64,000 bases of DNA from Natrinema sp. SYSU A 869. Lineage in GTDB: Archaea > Halobacteriota > Halobacteria > Halobacteriales > Natrialbaceae. This document shows, one piece after another, positions 1-9,765 of this stretch. The stretch covers positions 2,170,001 through 2,234,000 of the forward strand of contig NZ_CP082249.1 in NCBI RefSeq assembly GCF_019879105.1, read 5' to 3'. Under the pieces are notes generated by a model. That model was not told where the DNA came from, made no database searches, and was given only the letters and a program-made list of their open reading frames with translations. Positions within the stretch are counted from its first letter, which is position 1. Each line of letters begins with the position of its first letter. A program made the translations under genes and the position numbers.

Positions 1-131
1 AGTGGCGTTACAACCGCGAGCAGGGTGATATCGGCGTCGGGGAACGTCTCGAGGGCGTAGGCAAGTGCCTCGTCTTCCCGCGGTCGGCCGAGCGTAGGGA
101 CGAGGACGCGGTCGGGGTCGGAGTCGGCCAT
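1..131 (-). CDS. Universal stress protein (UspA family), N-terminal part, cut by window edge
   Basis: The 43 visible residues begin MADSDPDRVLVPTLGRP and continue with the first beta-alpha unit of the UspA fold, including the strand ending TLLAVVTP. The start is the ATG complementary to 129-131. UspA proteins bind nucleotides in the cytoplasm and are linked to stress survival; nothing here shows which subtype this is. The C-terminus, with the usual ATP-binding glycine motif, lies outside the window. Confidence 0.75.
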   Translation of the reverse strand, partial: MADSDPDRVLVPTLGRPREDEALAYALETFPDADITLLAVVTP

Positions 132-235
132 ACAGTGTTGTTCGGGAGCCGGTCCCATCGGTCTATCGCCGTCGGCCAATTACTCTCTCCGTTCTGTGAG
201 TAGAGCCGTTGATTCCCTCGAGTAGAAGCAAATCA

Positions 236-490
236 AAGCGTCCTGCTATCGTGGCAACGAGGGATCGCCACGCCCTCCCCAACCGATTTCTGCTCACGGG
301 CGCGTAGCGCCCGTTCGCATGGGTCTCGGAACCTTTGGTTCCGCGCTAACACTCACTCACGCCGTTCGTTCGCTTATCCACTGTCAGAGCAAGCTCTGAC
401 AAGCCTTTGCTCGCAGGCTCGCAAAGACCTCGCACGGCTTTGGGCCGCAGCTCACTGGCGTTCACCGCGTTCCAGCGCGCGCCACCGCAT
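236..490 (-). repeat. Dispersed hairpin-rich repeat, family 1, copy 1
   Basis: Read on the minus strand, the element starts TGCGGTGGCGCGCGCTGG and ends GCAGGACGCTT. Related copies lie at 8049-8260 and 44045-44334 on the plus strand. Copy 1 holds several short perfect hairpins: TGTCAGAG/CTCTGACA, GGAACC/GGTTCC, ACGGGCGC/GCGCCCGT and CTTTGC/GCAAAG. Blocks shared with the other copies are AGTGGATAAG, AATCGGYTGGG, GGGCGTGG and CCTCGTTGCCACG. No coding region can be supported between uspA and hel308, so this element fills most of that 535-base gap. Whether it is transcribed is unknown. Confidence 0.75.
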
Positions 491-632
491 GCCAGTTCAT
501 CAATACCGGGAGATGTGTAGTCCACCTGTATCGAACGCTCGAGCGCGCGCAGACCCTGACAGATCGCCACTGATCGAGCGGCGGGCGAGCGCAGCGTCGC
601 TCGAGGAGGAGATCCCAGGGCTCGCGAGACGA

Positions 633-642
633 TACTTTAAAC
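633..642 (+). promoter_or_regulatory. TATA box of hel308
   Basis: The sequence TACTTTAAAC is centred about 28 bp before the ATG at 667. That is the spacing expected if transcription starts at or just before the start codon (leaderless mRNA), the common haloarchaeal arrangement. Confidence 0.55.
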
Positions 643-666
643 CGCGGGACGCGCCAAGGGTGGATA

Positions 667-3047
667 ATGAATATCGAGGAGCTGTCGGGGCTCCCGGCCG
701 GTGCCCTCGACCACTTCCGGGGCGAGGGCATCGAGGAGCTCTACCCGCCCCAAGCCGAAGCGGTCGAGGCCGGCGCGACCGAGGGCGAGAACCTCGTGGC
801 CGCCGTCCCGACCGCGAGCGGGAAGACGATGATCGCTGCCCTCTCGATGCTGTCGGCGATCGAGCGCGGCGGAACGGCGCTGTACATCGTCCCCCTACGA
901 GCGCTCGCCAGCGAGAAAAAAGAGGAGTTCGAGGCCTACGAGCGGTTCGGCGTCACGGTCGGCGTGACGACCGGCAACTACGAGAGCACCAGCGACTGGC
1001 TCGCGACGAAGGACATCGTCGTCGCCACCAGCGAAAAGGTCGACTCGCTCGTCCGCAACGGGGCCGACTGGCTTTCCGATCTGACCTGCGTCGTCTCGGA
1101 CGAGGTCCACCTGATCGACGACCGGAACCGGGGCCCGACGCTCGAGGTAACCCTCGCCAAACTCCGGAAGCTCAACCCCCGCATGCAGGTCGTTGCGCTC
1201 TCGGCGACGGTCGGCAACGCAGACGAGATCGCCGACTGGCTCGACGCCGCGCTCGTGGATACCGACTGGCGGCCGATCGACCTCCAGATGGGGGTCCACT
1301 ACGGGAACGCACTGAATTTCGACGACGGCTCGACCAGAGAGGTGCCCGTTGAAGGGAGCGAAAAGCAGGAGGCCGCGCTCGTCCGCGACATTCTCCAGGA
1401 GGACGGCTCCTCGCTCGTGTTCGTCAACTCCCGGCGGAACGCCGAGGCCGCCGCGAGGCGGTTAGGCGGCGTCTCGAAGAACGAACTGACCGCCGAGGAG
1501 CAGTACGAGCTGGCCGAACTGGCCGACGAGATTCGGAACGACAGCGACACCGAAACGAGTAAAGACCTCGCTGAGGCCGTCGAGCATGGCTCGGCCTTCC
1601 ACCATGCCGGCCTCTCAAGTACCCAGCGCTCGATCGTCGAGGATGCCTTCCGTGACCGCCTTTTGAAAGTCATCTCGGCGACGCCGACGCTCGCGGCAGG
1701 GGTCAACACTCCGGCTCGACGGGTGATCGTCCGCGACTGGCGGCGCTTCGATCCGAGCGCCGGCGGCATGGCACCCTTAGACGTCCTCGAGGTCCATCAG
1801 ATGATGGGCCGAGCGGGCCGACCCGGGCTCGACCCCTACGGCGAGGCCGTGTTGCTCGCCAAGAGCCACGACGAGAGCGAGGAGCTGTTCGACCGCTATA
1901 TCTGGGCCGATCCCGAGCCGGTTCGCTCGAAATTGGCGGCCGAACCCGCCCTCCGGACCCACGTGCTCGCGACCATCGCCTCCGGCTTCGCTCGCACCCG
2001 CGACGGACTCCTCGAGTTCCTCGAGGCCACCCTCTACGCCAGCCAGTCGAGCGAGGCCGGTCGGCTCGAGACGGTGACCGACACGGTTCTGGAGTACCTC
2101 GAGTCGAACGATTTCATAGAGCGTCACACTGGTGAAAGCGACAGTGCTGACGAGGACGCCGACGGCGCGTTCACCTCCGCAGCCGACCTCGCCGAGGAGA
2201 GCGGCCGTGACGAGGAACTCGAGGCGACCAGCCTCGGTCACACCGTCTCGCGGCTCTATTGGATCCGATGAGCGCTGCGGAGATCGTCCACGGCCTTGAG
2301 GACGCCGACGAGCGCCCGACCGCACTGGGTCTCTACCAGCTCGTCTCACGGACGCCGGACATGTACGAGCTCTATCTGCGCTCCGGGGAGGACGAGAAAT
2401 TTGGCGAACTCTTCTACAAACGCGAGGCCGAACTATTGGGTAACGCCCCCAGCGAGTTCGAGGAGGAGCGCTTTGAGGACTGGCTCTCCTCACTCAAAAC
2501 GGGCAAACTGCTCGAGGACTGGGCGACGGAGACCGACGAGGAGCAGTTGACCGATCGGTACAAGATCGGACCGGGCGACCTCCGCGGGAAGGTCGACACC
2601 GCGGAGTGGCTGCTCGGGGCGGCCGAGTCGCTGGCCGCGGAGATCGACAGCGAGTGGACCGTCGCCGTCCGAGAAGCCCGCGCCCGCGTCGAACACGGCG
2701 TCGGCGATGAACTGCTCGAACTCGTCTCCGTCGGCGGTGTGGGCCGCAAGCGCGCCCGCCGACTCTACGACGCGGGAATCGAGGAGCCCGCCGACCTGCG
2801 GACTGCGGACAAGGGAGTGATCCTCGACGTGCTCAAAGGGGAGAAGACGGCAGCGAACATCCTCGAGAACGCGGGCCGCGAGGACCCCTCGATGGACGGT
2901 GTCGAGCCGAAATCGACGGGGTCGAGCGATGGGGATGGAAAAGCAACAGCGAACTCGAGCGACGACACAGACGGTGACGGGACGACAACAGAAGCGACAG
3001 AGACGGCGGACGCCGACGACAGTCAGGCGAGTCTGGGTGACTTCTGA
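667..3047 (+). pseudogene. hel308: ATP-dependent DNA helicase Hel308, interrupted by an apparent -1 frameshift
   Basis: Hel308 is a superfamily 2 3'-5' helicase acting at stalled replication forks. The first frame (667-2271, 534 residues) has Walker A PTASGKT (about 48-54), DEVH (145-148), motif III SAT (179-181) and [10 protein letters not shown] (from 378). It ends SRLYWIR. The second frame (2259-3047) starts with the codons for [13 protein letters not shown] and carries the winged-helix/ratchet and helix-hairpin-helix part ([16 protein letters not shown]), ending QASLGDF. One extra T at 2259-2260 would restore [12 protein letters not shown] and a protein of about 793 residues, the normal family length. 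The gene overlaps cgi121 by one base (TGATG), as expected for an intact operon, so a sequencing error is likely. Confidence 0.88.
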
Positions 3048-3553
3048 TGAAGGTTCTGAAATGCCGCCTCGAGATTGATGATTTGGACTCGTTCGTGGCC
3101 GACCTCGGTGAGGTCGGGGACCGCCACGACGTGACGATCCAGGCGTTCGATTCGCGGTACGTCGCCGACCGTCGCCACCTCGAGCGGGCCGTCGAGTTCA
3201 CCGATCGGGCGATCGACCGCGGCGAGAACGTTGCCCGAGACCGCGCCGTCGAGATCCTCCTGTACGCCGCCGGCCGGCGGCAGATCGACCGCGCGCTCGA
3301 AATGGGCGTCGGCGAGGGCGAGAACCGAGCAGTAGTGCTCGTCGACGGCGGGAGTGACGGCGATGAAGCGGCCGCGCTCGAGGCGGTCGAATCGCTGGGC
3401 GCATTCGTCGAACGGGAGCCGACGCTCGAAGCGCAGGACGCCGAGACGCTCTGTGAGTTCTTCGAGATTACCGACGCCGAGCGGGCGGCTACCGACGCGC
3501 CGCTATCGGCGCTGGTTCGCGAGCGGGTCGCGCTGCTCGAGGTCGAGAAGTAG
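3047..3553 (+). CDS. cgi121: KEOPS complex subunit Cgi121
   Basis: This 168-residue protein begins MKVLKCRLEI and matches the haloarchaeal Cgi121 type by overall sequence and by its position directly after hel308, a common haloarchaeal pairing. Cgi121 is a small accessory subunit of KEOPS, which with TsaB/TsaC-type enzymes makes the t6A modification next to the tRNA anticodon; Cgi121 helps bind tRNA. The start ATG shares its A with the hel308 stop (TGATG), so the two are probably translationally coupled. The other KEOPS genes are not in this window. Confidence 0.8.
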   Translation: MKVLKCRLEIDDLDSFVADLGEVGDRHDVTIQAFDSRYVADRRHLERAVEFTDRAIDRGENVARDRAVEILLYAAGRRQIDRALEMGVGEGENRAVVLVDGGSDGDEAAALEAVESLGAFVEREPTLEAQDAETLCEFFEITDAERAATDAPLSALVRERVALLEVEK

Positions 3554-3660
3554 CGGGTTCCGTGATCGTATTCAGGTCGCGCTGCTCGAGACCGTCGCTC
3601 CGGCGGCCTGTCACGAAGACCGACCCCGGTATTTTAATCGGGCCGTTCTAAACGGCATCC

Positions 3661-3668
3661 TTATATTT
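3661..3668 (+). promoter_or_regulatory. TATA box of the LEA14-like gene
   Basis: TTATATTT lies 26-33 bp ahead of the ATG at 3694 and is the most A+T-rich stretch in the gap after cgi121. The spacing fits a leaderless transcript. Confidence 0.55.
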
Positions 3669-3693
3669 CGATCCCATTCGTGGCCCTCTACAT

Positions 3694-4863
3694 ATGCGAA
3701 AGAAGGTAGCGCAGATTTTCCTCGTCTGCTGTGTCGGCATCGCTGCGACACTCGGCGGGCTCTTCGCCGTCGGTGTGATCGGGGTCCCCGACGCCGGCCT
3801 CGAGGACAACGCGTGGGGCGACGTTTCCGACGACAAGATCGAAGTCATCACCGCGGTCTGGATCGACAACCCTAATCCGGCGATCTCGCTCGGCGGGACG
3901 AGCGTCGAGTAGACGCTGGCGATGAACGACGTCGAACTTGCGACGGGATCAGCTGACGACGTGAGCGTCCCGGCGGGCAACACGACGACAGAGCTCCGAA
4001 CGGATCTGCGATACCAGCAGCTGCCGGCGTGGTGGGCCTCGCACGTTCGGAACGGCGAAGTGAGCAAGCTCGCGGTCGAGACGACCGCCAACGTCGACGT
4101 CGGCCCGCTCTCTGGCTCGCCGTCAGGAACCTACACGGACGAGAAGGCAACCGACCTCGAGATGATGATCGAGGGGACCCTCGCGGAGAGCGAGGGCGAA
4201 CACTCGCTCTCGCCGATCGGCGGGGAGTCAGATCCCGCGAGTCGGACGGTCGAGCCGACCGTCGAGGTTCGAGACACGAGTGCGGAGTGGGGGAACGTAA
4301 CGGAAAATCGGACCGAGCTCTTCCTCACGTTCGACGTGTACAACCCGAATGCCTACTCGCTACCGACCCCGGCCTTCACCGGTGAGATGGTATTCAACAA
4401 TGTGACCGTCGCTCACTGGGAGGCCAACGAGGTCGACGTTCGAAACGGGGCGTCCAACGCGACGATCCCACCGCAGGAAAGCCGGGAGATCACCTTCGTC
4501 GCCGAAATGGACAACGACGATGTCGCCACCTGGTTCGCGACGCACGCGGATAACGAGGAGGTCACCGACGCCGAGATGCGCGCCCAACTGGCGATGCAGA
4601 TTAACGGTGAGACGCGAACGATCCCCGACGACGAGGACGCGGTCCACTGCGAATACGAGCTGCGAACCGACATCTTCGTCGAGCAGGACGCGGGGATGGA
4701 ACGACGAGACTGTACGCTCGCCCCGTGGGCCGCGCCCGACGACGCGACCGTCGAGGACCGCAATGGGACGCTCGAGCGCACCGAAACCGAGCAGTGGGCG
4801 GACGACACGGATGCCGACACGAACGAGTCCGACGACGACCTGCTGCGAGCGCTTGCCGGCTGA
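3694..4863 (+). pseudogene. LEA14/WHy-domain membrane-anchored protein, broken by an in-frame amber codon
   Basis: The first 72 codons encode an N-terminal membrane anchor (IFLVCCVGIAATLGGLFAVG) and the start of a LEA14-like domain (WIDNPNPAISLGGTSVE). They end at TAG (3910-3912). Reading continues in the same frame as TLAMNDVELATGSADD for about 315 more residues, with a second LEA-like repeat (LFLTFDVYNPNAYSLPTPAF). Family members usually have a tyrosine at the stop (SVDYTLAMND), so TAC or TAT to TAG is the simplest explanation. WHy/LEA14 proteins are linked to desiccation and osmotic stress; the role in archaea is inferred. A strong promoter is kept, so the change is recent or a sequence error. 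Confidence 0.75.
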
Positions 4864-4909
4864 GCGGCGCGGAGCAGAAGAGAAGAACCGCGCGGATCGA
4901 TCCTGTGCC

Positions 4910-5704
4910 TCAGTCGTCCGCAGACCCCTCGAGACGACCCTCTCTCGCGTCTCGAAGCCCGTCGCAGATACCGCCCTGACTCGACATATTGACCTGGGCG
5001 AGCCGTCCTCGTCGATGAACAAGGTCGAACGAGTCGGCGTCGATCGGCTCGCCCTCTGGCGTTCGAAACAGGACGTCAGCCGGATCAGAGACGAGGTTCG
5101 TTTCGCGGGCTTTCTCGAGGTATCGTTCGATCGGCTCCGCCGGAACGCTGACGGCGAAGGAATGGTCACGGACGTAGACGGCGACGGTCTCAGGAGGCCC
5201 CCCGTCGGATTTGGAAGCGTCGTGCTCGAGGTCCCGCCGTCGGAGTCCGACGATTGCCTCGGCATCGAGACCCGCGTCCAGCAGCGTTTCGACCGCGTCG
5301 TACTGTCGGGCGACTCGAGCTTTGTCGTCGAGTTCCGCACGGACTGCGTCGACGTCGCCGTCGGCGTCCGGAAACGCGTCGGCGAAGGAGAGCCCCTCGT
5401 TCACGCCGCGATTGATCTCCGCCTCGTGCATATGCTCGTGGAGCGTGATGCGAGCGTTCTCGACGGCGGGTAGGGACTCGACCTCGTCACAGGCGTCGAC
5501 GGCCATCATCCAAGCGAAGGCCGGCGAGCACCACGCCGTCGGGAGCGTGAGGTCGACGCCGACGCGGCCGCCGTCGATCTCGATCCGATCGACGTAGTCG
5601 AGTTCGACGATCGAGCGATCGAGTTCCGGATCGGTGACTCGGTCCAATCGGTCACGGACGGCCGCCCGCGTGGGAGCGGAGCCGTCGGAAGGCAGCGTAC
5701 TCAT
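4910..5704 (-). CDS. DUF59/MIP18-family protein (iron-sulfur or metal-centre maturation)
   Basis: This 264-residue protein has an N-terminal DUF59 (MIP18/PaaD-like) domain: VRDRLDRVTDPELDRSIVELDYV, then strands ending TLPTAWCSPAFAW with the usual cysteine. A longer, less familiar C-terminal half follows. DUF59 proteins assist iron-sulfur or diiron centre assembly. Its ATG shares a base with the stop of the amidohydrolase (TGATG at 5706-5702), so the two form an operon. Actinobacterial propane monooxygenase clusters contain a DUF59 gene in the same company, suggesting a role in maturing such an oxygenase. That role is inference, since no oxygenase gene is visible here. Confidence 0.75.
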   Translation of the reverse strand: MSTLPSDGSAPTRAAVRDRLDRVTDPELDRSIVELDYVDRIEIDGGRVGVDLTLPTAWCSPAFAWMMAVDACDEVESLPAVENARITLHEHMHEAEINRGVNEGLSFADAFPDADGDVDAVRAELDDKARVARQYDAVETLLDAGLDAEAIVGLRRRDLEHDASKSDGGPPETVAVYVRDHSFAVSVPAEPIERYLEKARETNLVSDPADVLFRTPEGEPIDADSFDLVHRRGRLAQVNMSSQGGICDGLRDAREGRLEGSADD

Positions 5705-6768
5705 CAGTCGTCCGCCGGCGCGGGTTCCCCGCTGGCGTAGTGGTCCTCGAGGTCGAACTGTTGGCTGATCTCGTCGTTCTGGAAGGCCTGTCTCTTTTCC
5801 TCGATATCGATGTCGTAGAGGTCAGCGATGTTCTCTCCCATGACCTTCTGTTTCGTCTCGAGGTCCCACTCGACGCCGTACTCCATGCGGTCGTCCTGTG
5901 TAAGTTCGGCCTCGAGGACTTCCTCGACGAGCCAGTCGGGGTTCCAGATGGCGTAGTCCGAACCGAAGATGACCCGGTCCTCGCCGAGCCACCAGAGGAG
6001 TTCGGACATGATCTCTGAGAACTTTCCTGGCCGGTTCTGAGCGAACGGCGCGGCGACCGCGAGCCCGCCGTAGACGTTGTTCTCCTGGGCGGCGATCCAG
6101 CAGAAGTCGTCGAGGCGAGGGAGCCCGACGTGCTCAACGACGAAGTTGAGTTCCGGGAACGATGAGGCCGCGTCGTCGACGTCCGCCACATCGAAGGCGT
6201 CGCGGTTCAGTGGGCGGATCGTTGGCCCCTTATGTGCGTGAATGTTCTCGATGCCGAGTTCGGAGCACTTCTCGAGGAACTCGAAGGCCTCCTCGTCGTC
6301 GAGTCGCCAACCCTTCGAGTCGCCGCGCCACTCCGCGGTGTAGAGTTTGACGCCGGGAATCTCGTATTTCTCGTGGAGTTCCTCGAGGTACTCGAGACCC
6401 GGGTCCGCGTCACGCGGATCGAACGAGCCGTTGAGCACAAACCGTTCTGGGTACTCGGTCGCGAGTTCGGCGTTTTGCTCGGTCGTGTTGAATCCCTCTT
6501 CGTAAAAGTCGGTGAGATAGGTGGGCTGGAAGATTCCCATGTCGACAGCAGCATTCGAAAACAGGTCTTCAACCATCCGTTCGGCACCGTACTGCCGGTA
6601 TTCGGACATGTCCCATTGGCGCTCCTCGGGCGTAAACGTCGTGTGATAGTCGTAGAAGCACTGGATGAACTCCTCCCCGCCCTCATGTTTGATATTTTCC
6701 TCCGTGGCGTCCCACAGGTGCACGTGGCCGTCGATGACGAAGATTTCCTCTCCGTTATGCTGATACAT
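5704..6768 (-). CDS. Amidohydrolase-2 family metal-dependent hydrolase
   Basis: The start is placed at the ATG giving MYQHNGEEIFVIDGHVHLWD, ten codons inside a longer reading frame, because similarity begins there. The protein (354 residues) has the amidohydrolase-2 TIM-barrel signature: metal motif HVH near the N-terminus, HAHKGPT in the middle, VEHVGLPRLDDF, and a late aspartate in GSDYAIWNPDW. Substrates in this superfamily vary, so none is assigned. It is the first gene of a two-gene operon with the DUF59 protein and is divergent from the alcohol dehydrogenase. The same trio accompanies bacterial propane/soluble diiron monooxygenases. Confidence 0.82.
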   Translation of the reverse strand: MYQHNGEEIFVIDGHVHLWDATEENIKHEGGEEFIQCFYDYHTTFTPEERQWDMSEYRQYGAERMVEDLFSNAAVDMGIFQPTYLTDFYEEGFNTTEQNAELATEYPERFVLNGSFDPRDADPGLEYLEELHEKYEIPGVKLYTAEWRGDSKGWRLDDEEAFEFLEKCSELGIENIHAHKGPTIRPLNRDAFDVADVDDAASSFPELNFVVEHVGLPRLDDFCWIAAQENNVYGGLAVAAPFAQNRPGKFSEIMSELLWWLGEDRVIFGSDYAIWNPDWLVEEVLEAELTQDDRMEYGVEWDLETKQKVMGENIADLYDIDIEEKRQAFQNDEISQQFDLEDHYASGEPAPADD

Positions 6769-6955
6769 CGCACAGTGTATATCGATACCACACCACATTA
6801 CTCTTTTTCAGACATATCTGAATTCTACCTCTCGCATCATCTTCTCCGGTCAAAATTAGTGGTTCTTCGAACTAGTATCAAGAAATAAATATTCACGGTC
6901 GGCGATACGCGAGGGGAATGTTATCACGAATGGCGGTGAACTGTGACTCAGTACC

Positions 6956-7999
6956 ATGCAAGCAGCTAGACTCCACGAGTACACCGAGGAAATGAGCGAC
7001 GCACTCTCGATCGACGACGTCGACCGGCCGGCCCTCGAGCGGTCCGATCAGGTACTGGTCGAGGTCGAGGGGGCAGGATGGTGTCAGACTGACAACCACA
7101 TCATCGAGGGGATGTGGGCCGACTATGCGCCACAGGACCTGCCGATGACGCTGGGCCATGAGAACGCCGGGATCGTTGCCGAGACCGGCGAGGAGGTGAC
7201 GCTGGTCGAGGAGGGCGATCCGGTGATCTGCCATCCCGTCCAGACCTGTGGCATCTGTCGGCCCTGCAGACTCGGCGAGGACATGTACTGTGAGAACAGC
7301 GCGTTCAACGGCCTCACCATCGACGGCGGCTTCGCGGAGTACCTCCAGACCAACGAGCGCGCGGTGATCCCGTTGCCCGATGGCGTTGATCCGACTGAGA
7401 TCGCGCCCCACGCCGACGCGGGGATCACGGCCTACCATGCCGTCAAGAAAGCAGTCGACGAACTGAACCCCGGCGACACCACCGTTATCATCGGCGTCGG
7501 CGGGCTCGGCCACATCGGGCTCCAGTGCCTCGAGGCGATGAGCGCCGCCGACATCGTCGCCGTCGACATCAAAGACGAAGCGCTCGAGCTGGCCGAAGAG
7601 TTAGGCGCTCGCCACACCGTCAACTCCACAGAGGAGGACCTCCCCGACGTGATCGGAGACCTGACCGACGACGAGGGAGCCCAGCAGGTCGTCGACTTCG
7701 TTGGGGCCGACGAGACGACCGGATTGGCACCTGAAATCGTCGCCGCTGGCGGCGACCACCATATCGTCGGCTACGGCGGCCACGTCCACGAACCCAGTCA
7801 GGCGCTGGTCAACGGCGAGTTCTCGTTCCGCGGTACGTTGGTCGGCAAGTACGCCGAACTCCAGGAACTCGTCGCACTCGTCGACCGCGGCGATGTCGAA
7901 CTGCGCACCGAGCGCCACGACCTCGACGAGATCAACACGGTCGCCGAACGGCTCGAGCACAACGAAATCGAGGGCCGGGCGGTCGTCCTGCCGCCCTAA
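6956..7999 (+). CDS. Zinc-dependent NAD(P)+ alcohol dehydrogenase (MDR family)
   Basis: This 347-residue medium-chain dehydrogenase has all family hallmarks. Catalytic zinc ligands lie in AGWCQTDNH and GHENAG. The structural zinc cysteines are in CGICRPCRLGEDMYC, and the Rossmann motif is GVGGLGHIGLQ, followed by an acidic residue (VAVDIKD) that favours NAD+. It oxidises alcohols to aldehydes or ketones in the cytoplasm. Placed back-to-back with the amidohydrolase/DUF59 operon, it is a candidate 2-propanol dehydrogenase, by analogy with the dehydrogenase of actinobacterial propane monooxygenase clusters. An A+T-rich box (AAATAAATATTC, near 6882-6893) precedes it. Confidence 0.85.
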   Translation: MQAARLHEYTEEMSDALSIDDVDRPALERSDQVLVEVEGAGWCQTDNHIIEGMWADYAPQDLPMTLGHENAGIVAETGEEVTLVEEGDPVICHPVQTCGICRPCRLGEDMYCENSAFNGLTIDGGFAEYLQTNERAVIPLPDGVDPTEIAPHADAGITAYHAVKKAVDELNPGDTTVIIGVGGLGHIGLQCLEAMSAADIVAVDIKDEALELAEELGARHTVNSTEEDLPDVIGDLTDDEGAQQVVDFVGADETTGLAPEIVAAGGDHHIVGYGGHVHEPSQALVNGEFSFRGTLVGKYAELQELVALVDRGDVELRTERHDLDEINTVAERLEHNEIEGRAVVLPP

Positions 8000-8048
8000 C
8001 AACCGTCTGCTATCGCTCTTCGTCTCACTCCGGAACTGGCCAACCGCC

Positions 8049-8260
8049 GTGCGGTGGCGCGTGCTGAGCGTCAGTGAGTCATGCGAGGCCCGAACGGAGT
8101 GAGGGGTTCGGAAGTGAGCGGTGACCGTCGGGAACCGCGAGCCGATGACGAACTGTCGCTCGAACGCACGCGAGGGATAAGTGAGAAGTGAGCGAGCCTG
8201 CGAGTGAACGAATCGGCTGGGAGGGCGTGGAGTCCCTCGTTGCCACGGACGCAGGACGCT
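8049..8260 (+). repeat. Dispersed hairpin-rich repeat, family 1, copy 2
   Basis: This copy starts GTGCGGTGGCGCGTGCTG and ends GCAGGACGCT. It shares GAGCGGTGACCG, GCGAGCCGATG, AACGAATCGGCTGGG and GGGCGTGGAGTCCCTCGTTGCCACG with the copies at 236-490 and 44045-44334. It lacks the hairpin that precedes GGATAAG in the other two, so the sequence reads CGCGAGGGATAAG directly. It occupies most of the 389-base gap between the alcohol dehydrogenase and the flavin oxidoreductase; no gene is supported there. Confidence 0.75.
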
Positions 8261-8388
8261 CAGTTCACACGTCACCGTTACAATCCAACTCGAGATAGGT
8301 ATACGTCGTAGCATCCGTCTCGAGGGAGACGATCCCACCGACTCCGGACTGGCACTACCCTCTTGTACGGCCGCCTGATACGCCCTGC

Positions 8389-9764
8389 ATGGCCACCCTC
8401 GAGGAGCCCATCGATATCGGCGGCGTCACGATCCCCAACCGGCTCTACCGCGCGCCGCTGCTCGAGTGTGCGGGCAACGGCCCCGACGCGGTCGACACGC
8501 TGATCGACGACTTAGAGCCCGCCGCCGAATCGGGCGTCGGCCTCCTCTGTCAGGGCGCGACGATCGTCCGCGGCGAGGGTGGCTGTGCCGCCCCAGGGAT
8601 GACCCGGGTCCACGACCCCGACTTCGTCTCACGACTGTCACGACTCACCGACCGCATCCACGACCACGGGAGCCGGATCGTTGTCCAACTCGAGCACGGC
8701 GGGCTCCGAAGCATGGAGACCTGGCACGCCGAATACAGCGCGGAGCATCCGGACCTCGAGCAACTCGCCGTCTCGGAGCCGCCCTGGCAGTTGCGACTGC
8801 TCGATCGGCTAGGATTCCTCGAGTACGATCCGCACGTCCTCACGACGGCGGAGGTGTACGACCTCGCAGCCGATTTCGGTCGCACGGCGGCTCGGGCCGT
8901 CGAGGCGGGCTACGACGGGATCCACCTCGCCGGCGCGAACATGGGGATCGTCCAGCAGTTCCTGTCCCCGTTCTACAACCGGCGGACCGACGAGTTCGGC
9001 GGCTCGCCCGAGGCCCGTCTGAACTTTCTCGCGGTCGTCCACGACGAGATCCGCGAGCGGGCGGGCGACGTGCCCCTGCTGACCAAAGTCCCCGCCGAAA
9101 CGCCAGCGCCGCCCGCGCCGATCGTTCGTCGGAAGCTTTCACTCGAGGATGGGGTTGAGATCGCCCGCCGGCTGGAGGAGATCGGCTACGACGCGGTGGT
9201 CCCCGTCCAGACGTCGGTCGTCTGGGACATGAGCATCGTCCGCGGGGAGTACCCCGAGCGGGCGTGGGACAACGAGGCACTTCAGGATGAGTACGACGCG
9301 GCGTTCGGCGGCGCGACGCGCAGGCGACTCGTCGCCGCGGCGAACCGAATCCAGTCGCTGCAGTACGACTTCGAACCGGCATGGAACGAGGACTTCTGCC
9401 GCCGCGTGCGCGAGCAGGTGTCGATTCCCGTCCTCGGGGAGGGCGGGATCCGCGGGCGAGCGGAGATGGACCGGCTGCTCGATTCGAGGACGGAGAGTGG
9501 GGTTGGCGGCGATTCGAGCGACGCGGAGCCGGCCTGCGACATGGTCGGCATGGCCCGCCCTTCTACGCCGAACCGCGGTTAGGGGCGCGGCTGCTCGAGA
9601 CCGAATCGAGAGACGAAAATCCGCGCGCGCTCTGTGAGAGCTGCAACAACTGTACGGTGCCGCAGGTGACCGGTGCACCGGGGATCTGCCGGACGCCGGC
9701 CGTGCTTCGAAAGCGAGGCGAACTCGAGCGGGAGGGTGCCTACGGACGGCCCGAGAGCGAGTAA
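8389..9764 (+). pseudogene. NADH:flavin oxidoreductase (Old Yellow Enzyme family), apparent -1 frameshift near the end
   Basis: The main frame starts MATLEEPIDIGGVTIPNRLYRAPLLE and has the flavin-binding TIM barrel with LAGANMGIVQQFLSPFYNRR and GGSPEARLNF. It runs to DMVGMARPSTPNRG and stops at 9582. Adding one C to the CCC run at 9558-9560 restores MARPFYAEPRLGARLLE and joins the frame ending at 9764. That tail contains CESCNNCTVPQVTGAPGICR, typical of this family. The restored protein of about 458 residues would be an FMN enzyme reducing enones or similar substrates with NAD(P)H. A homopolymer error in the consensus is the likely cause. Confidence 0.82.
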
Positions 9765-9765
9765 T

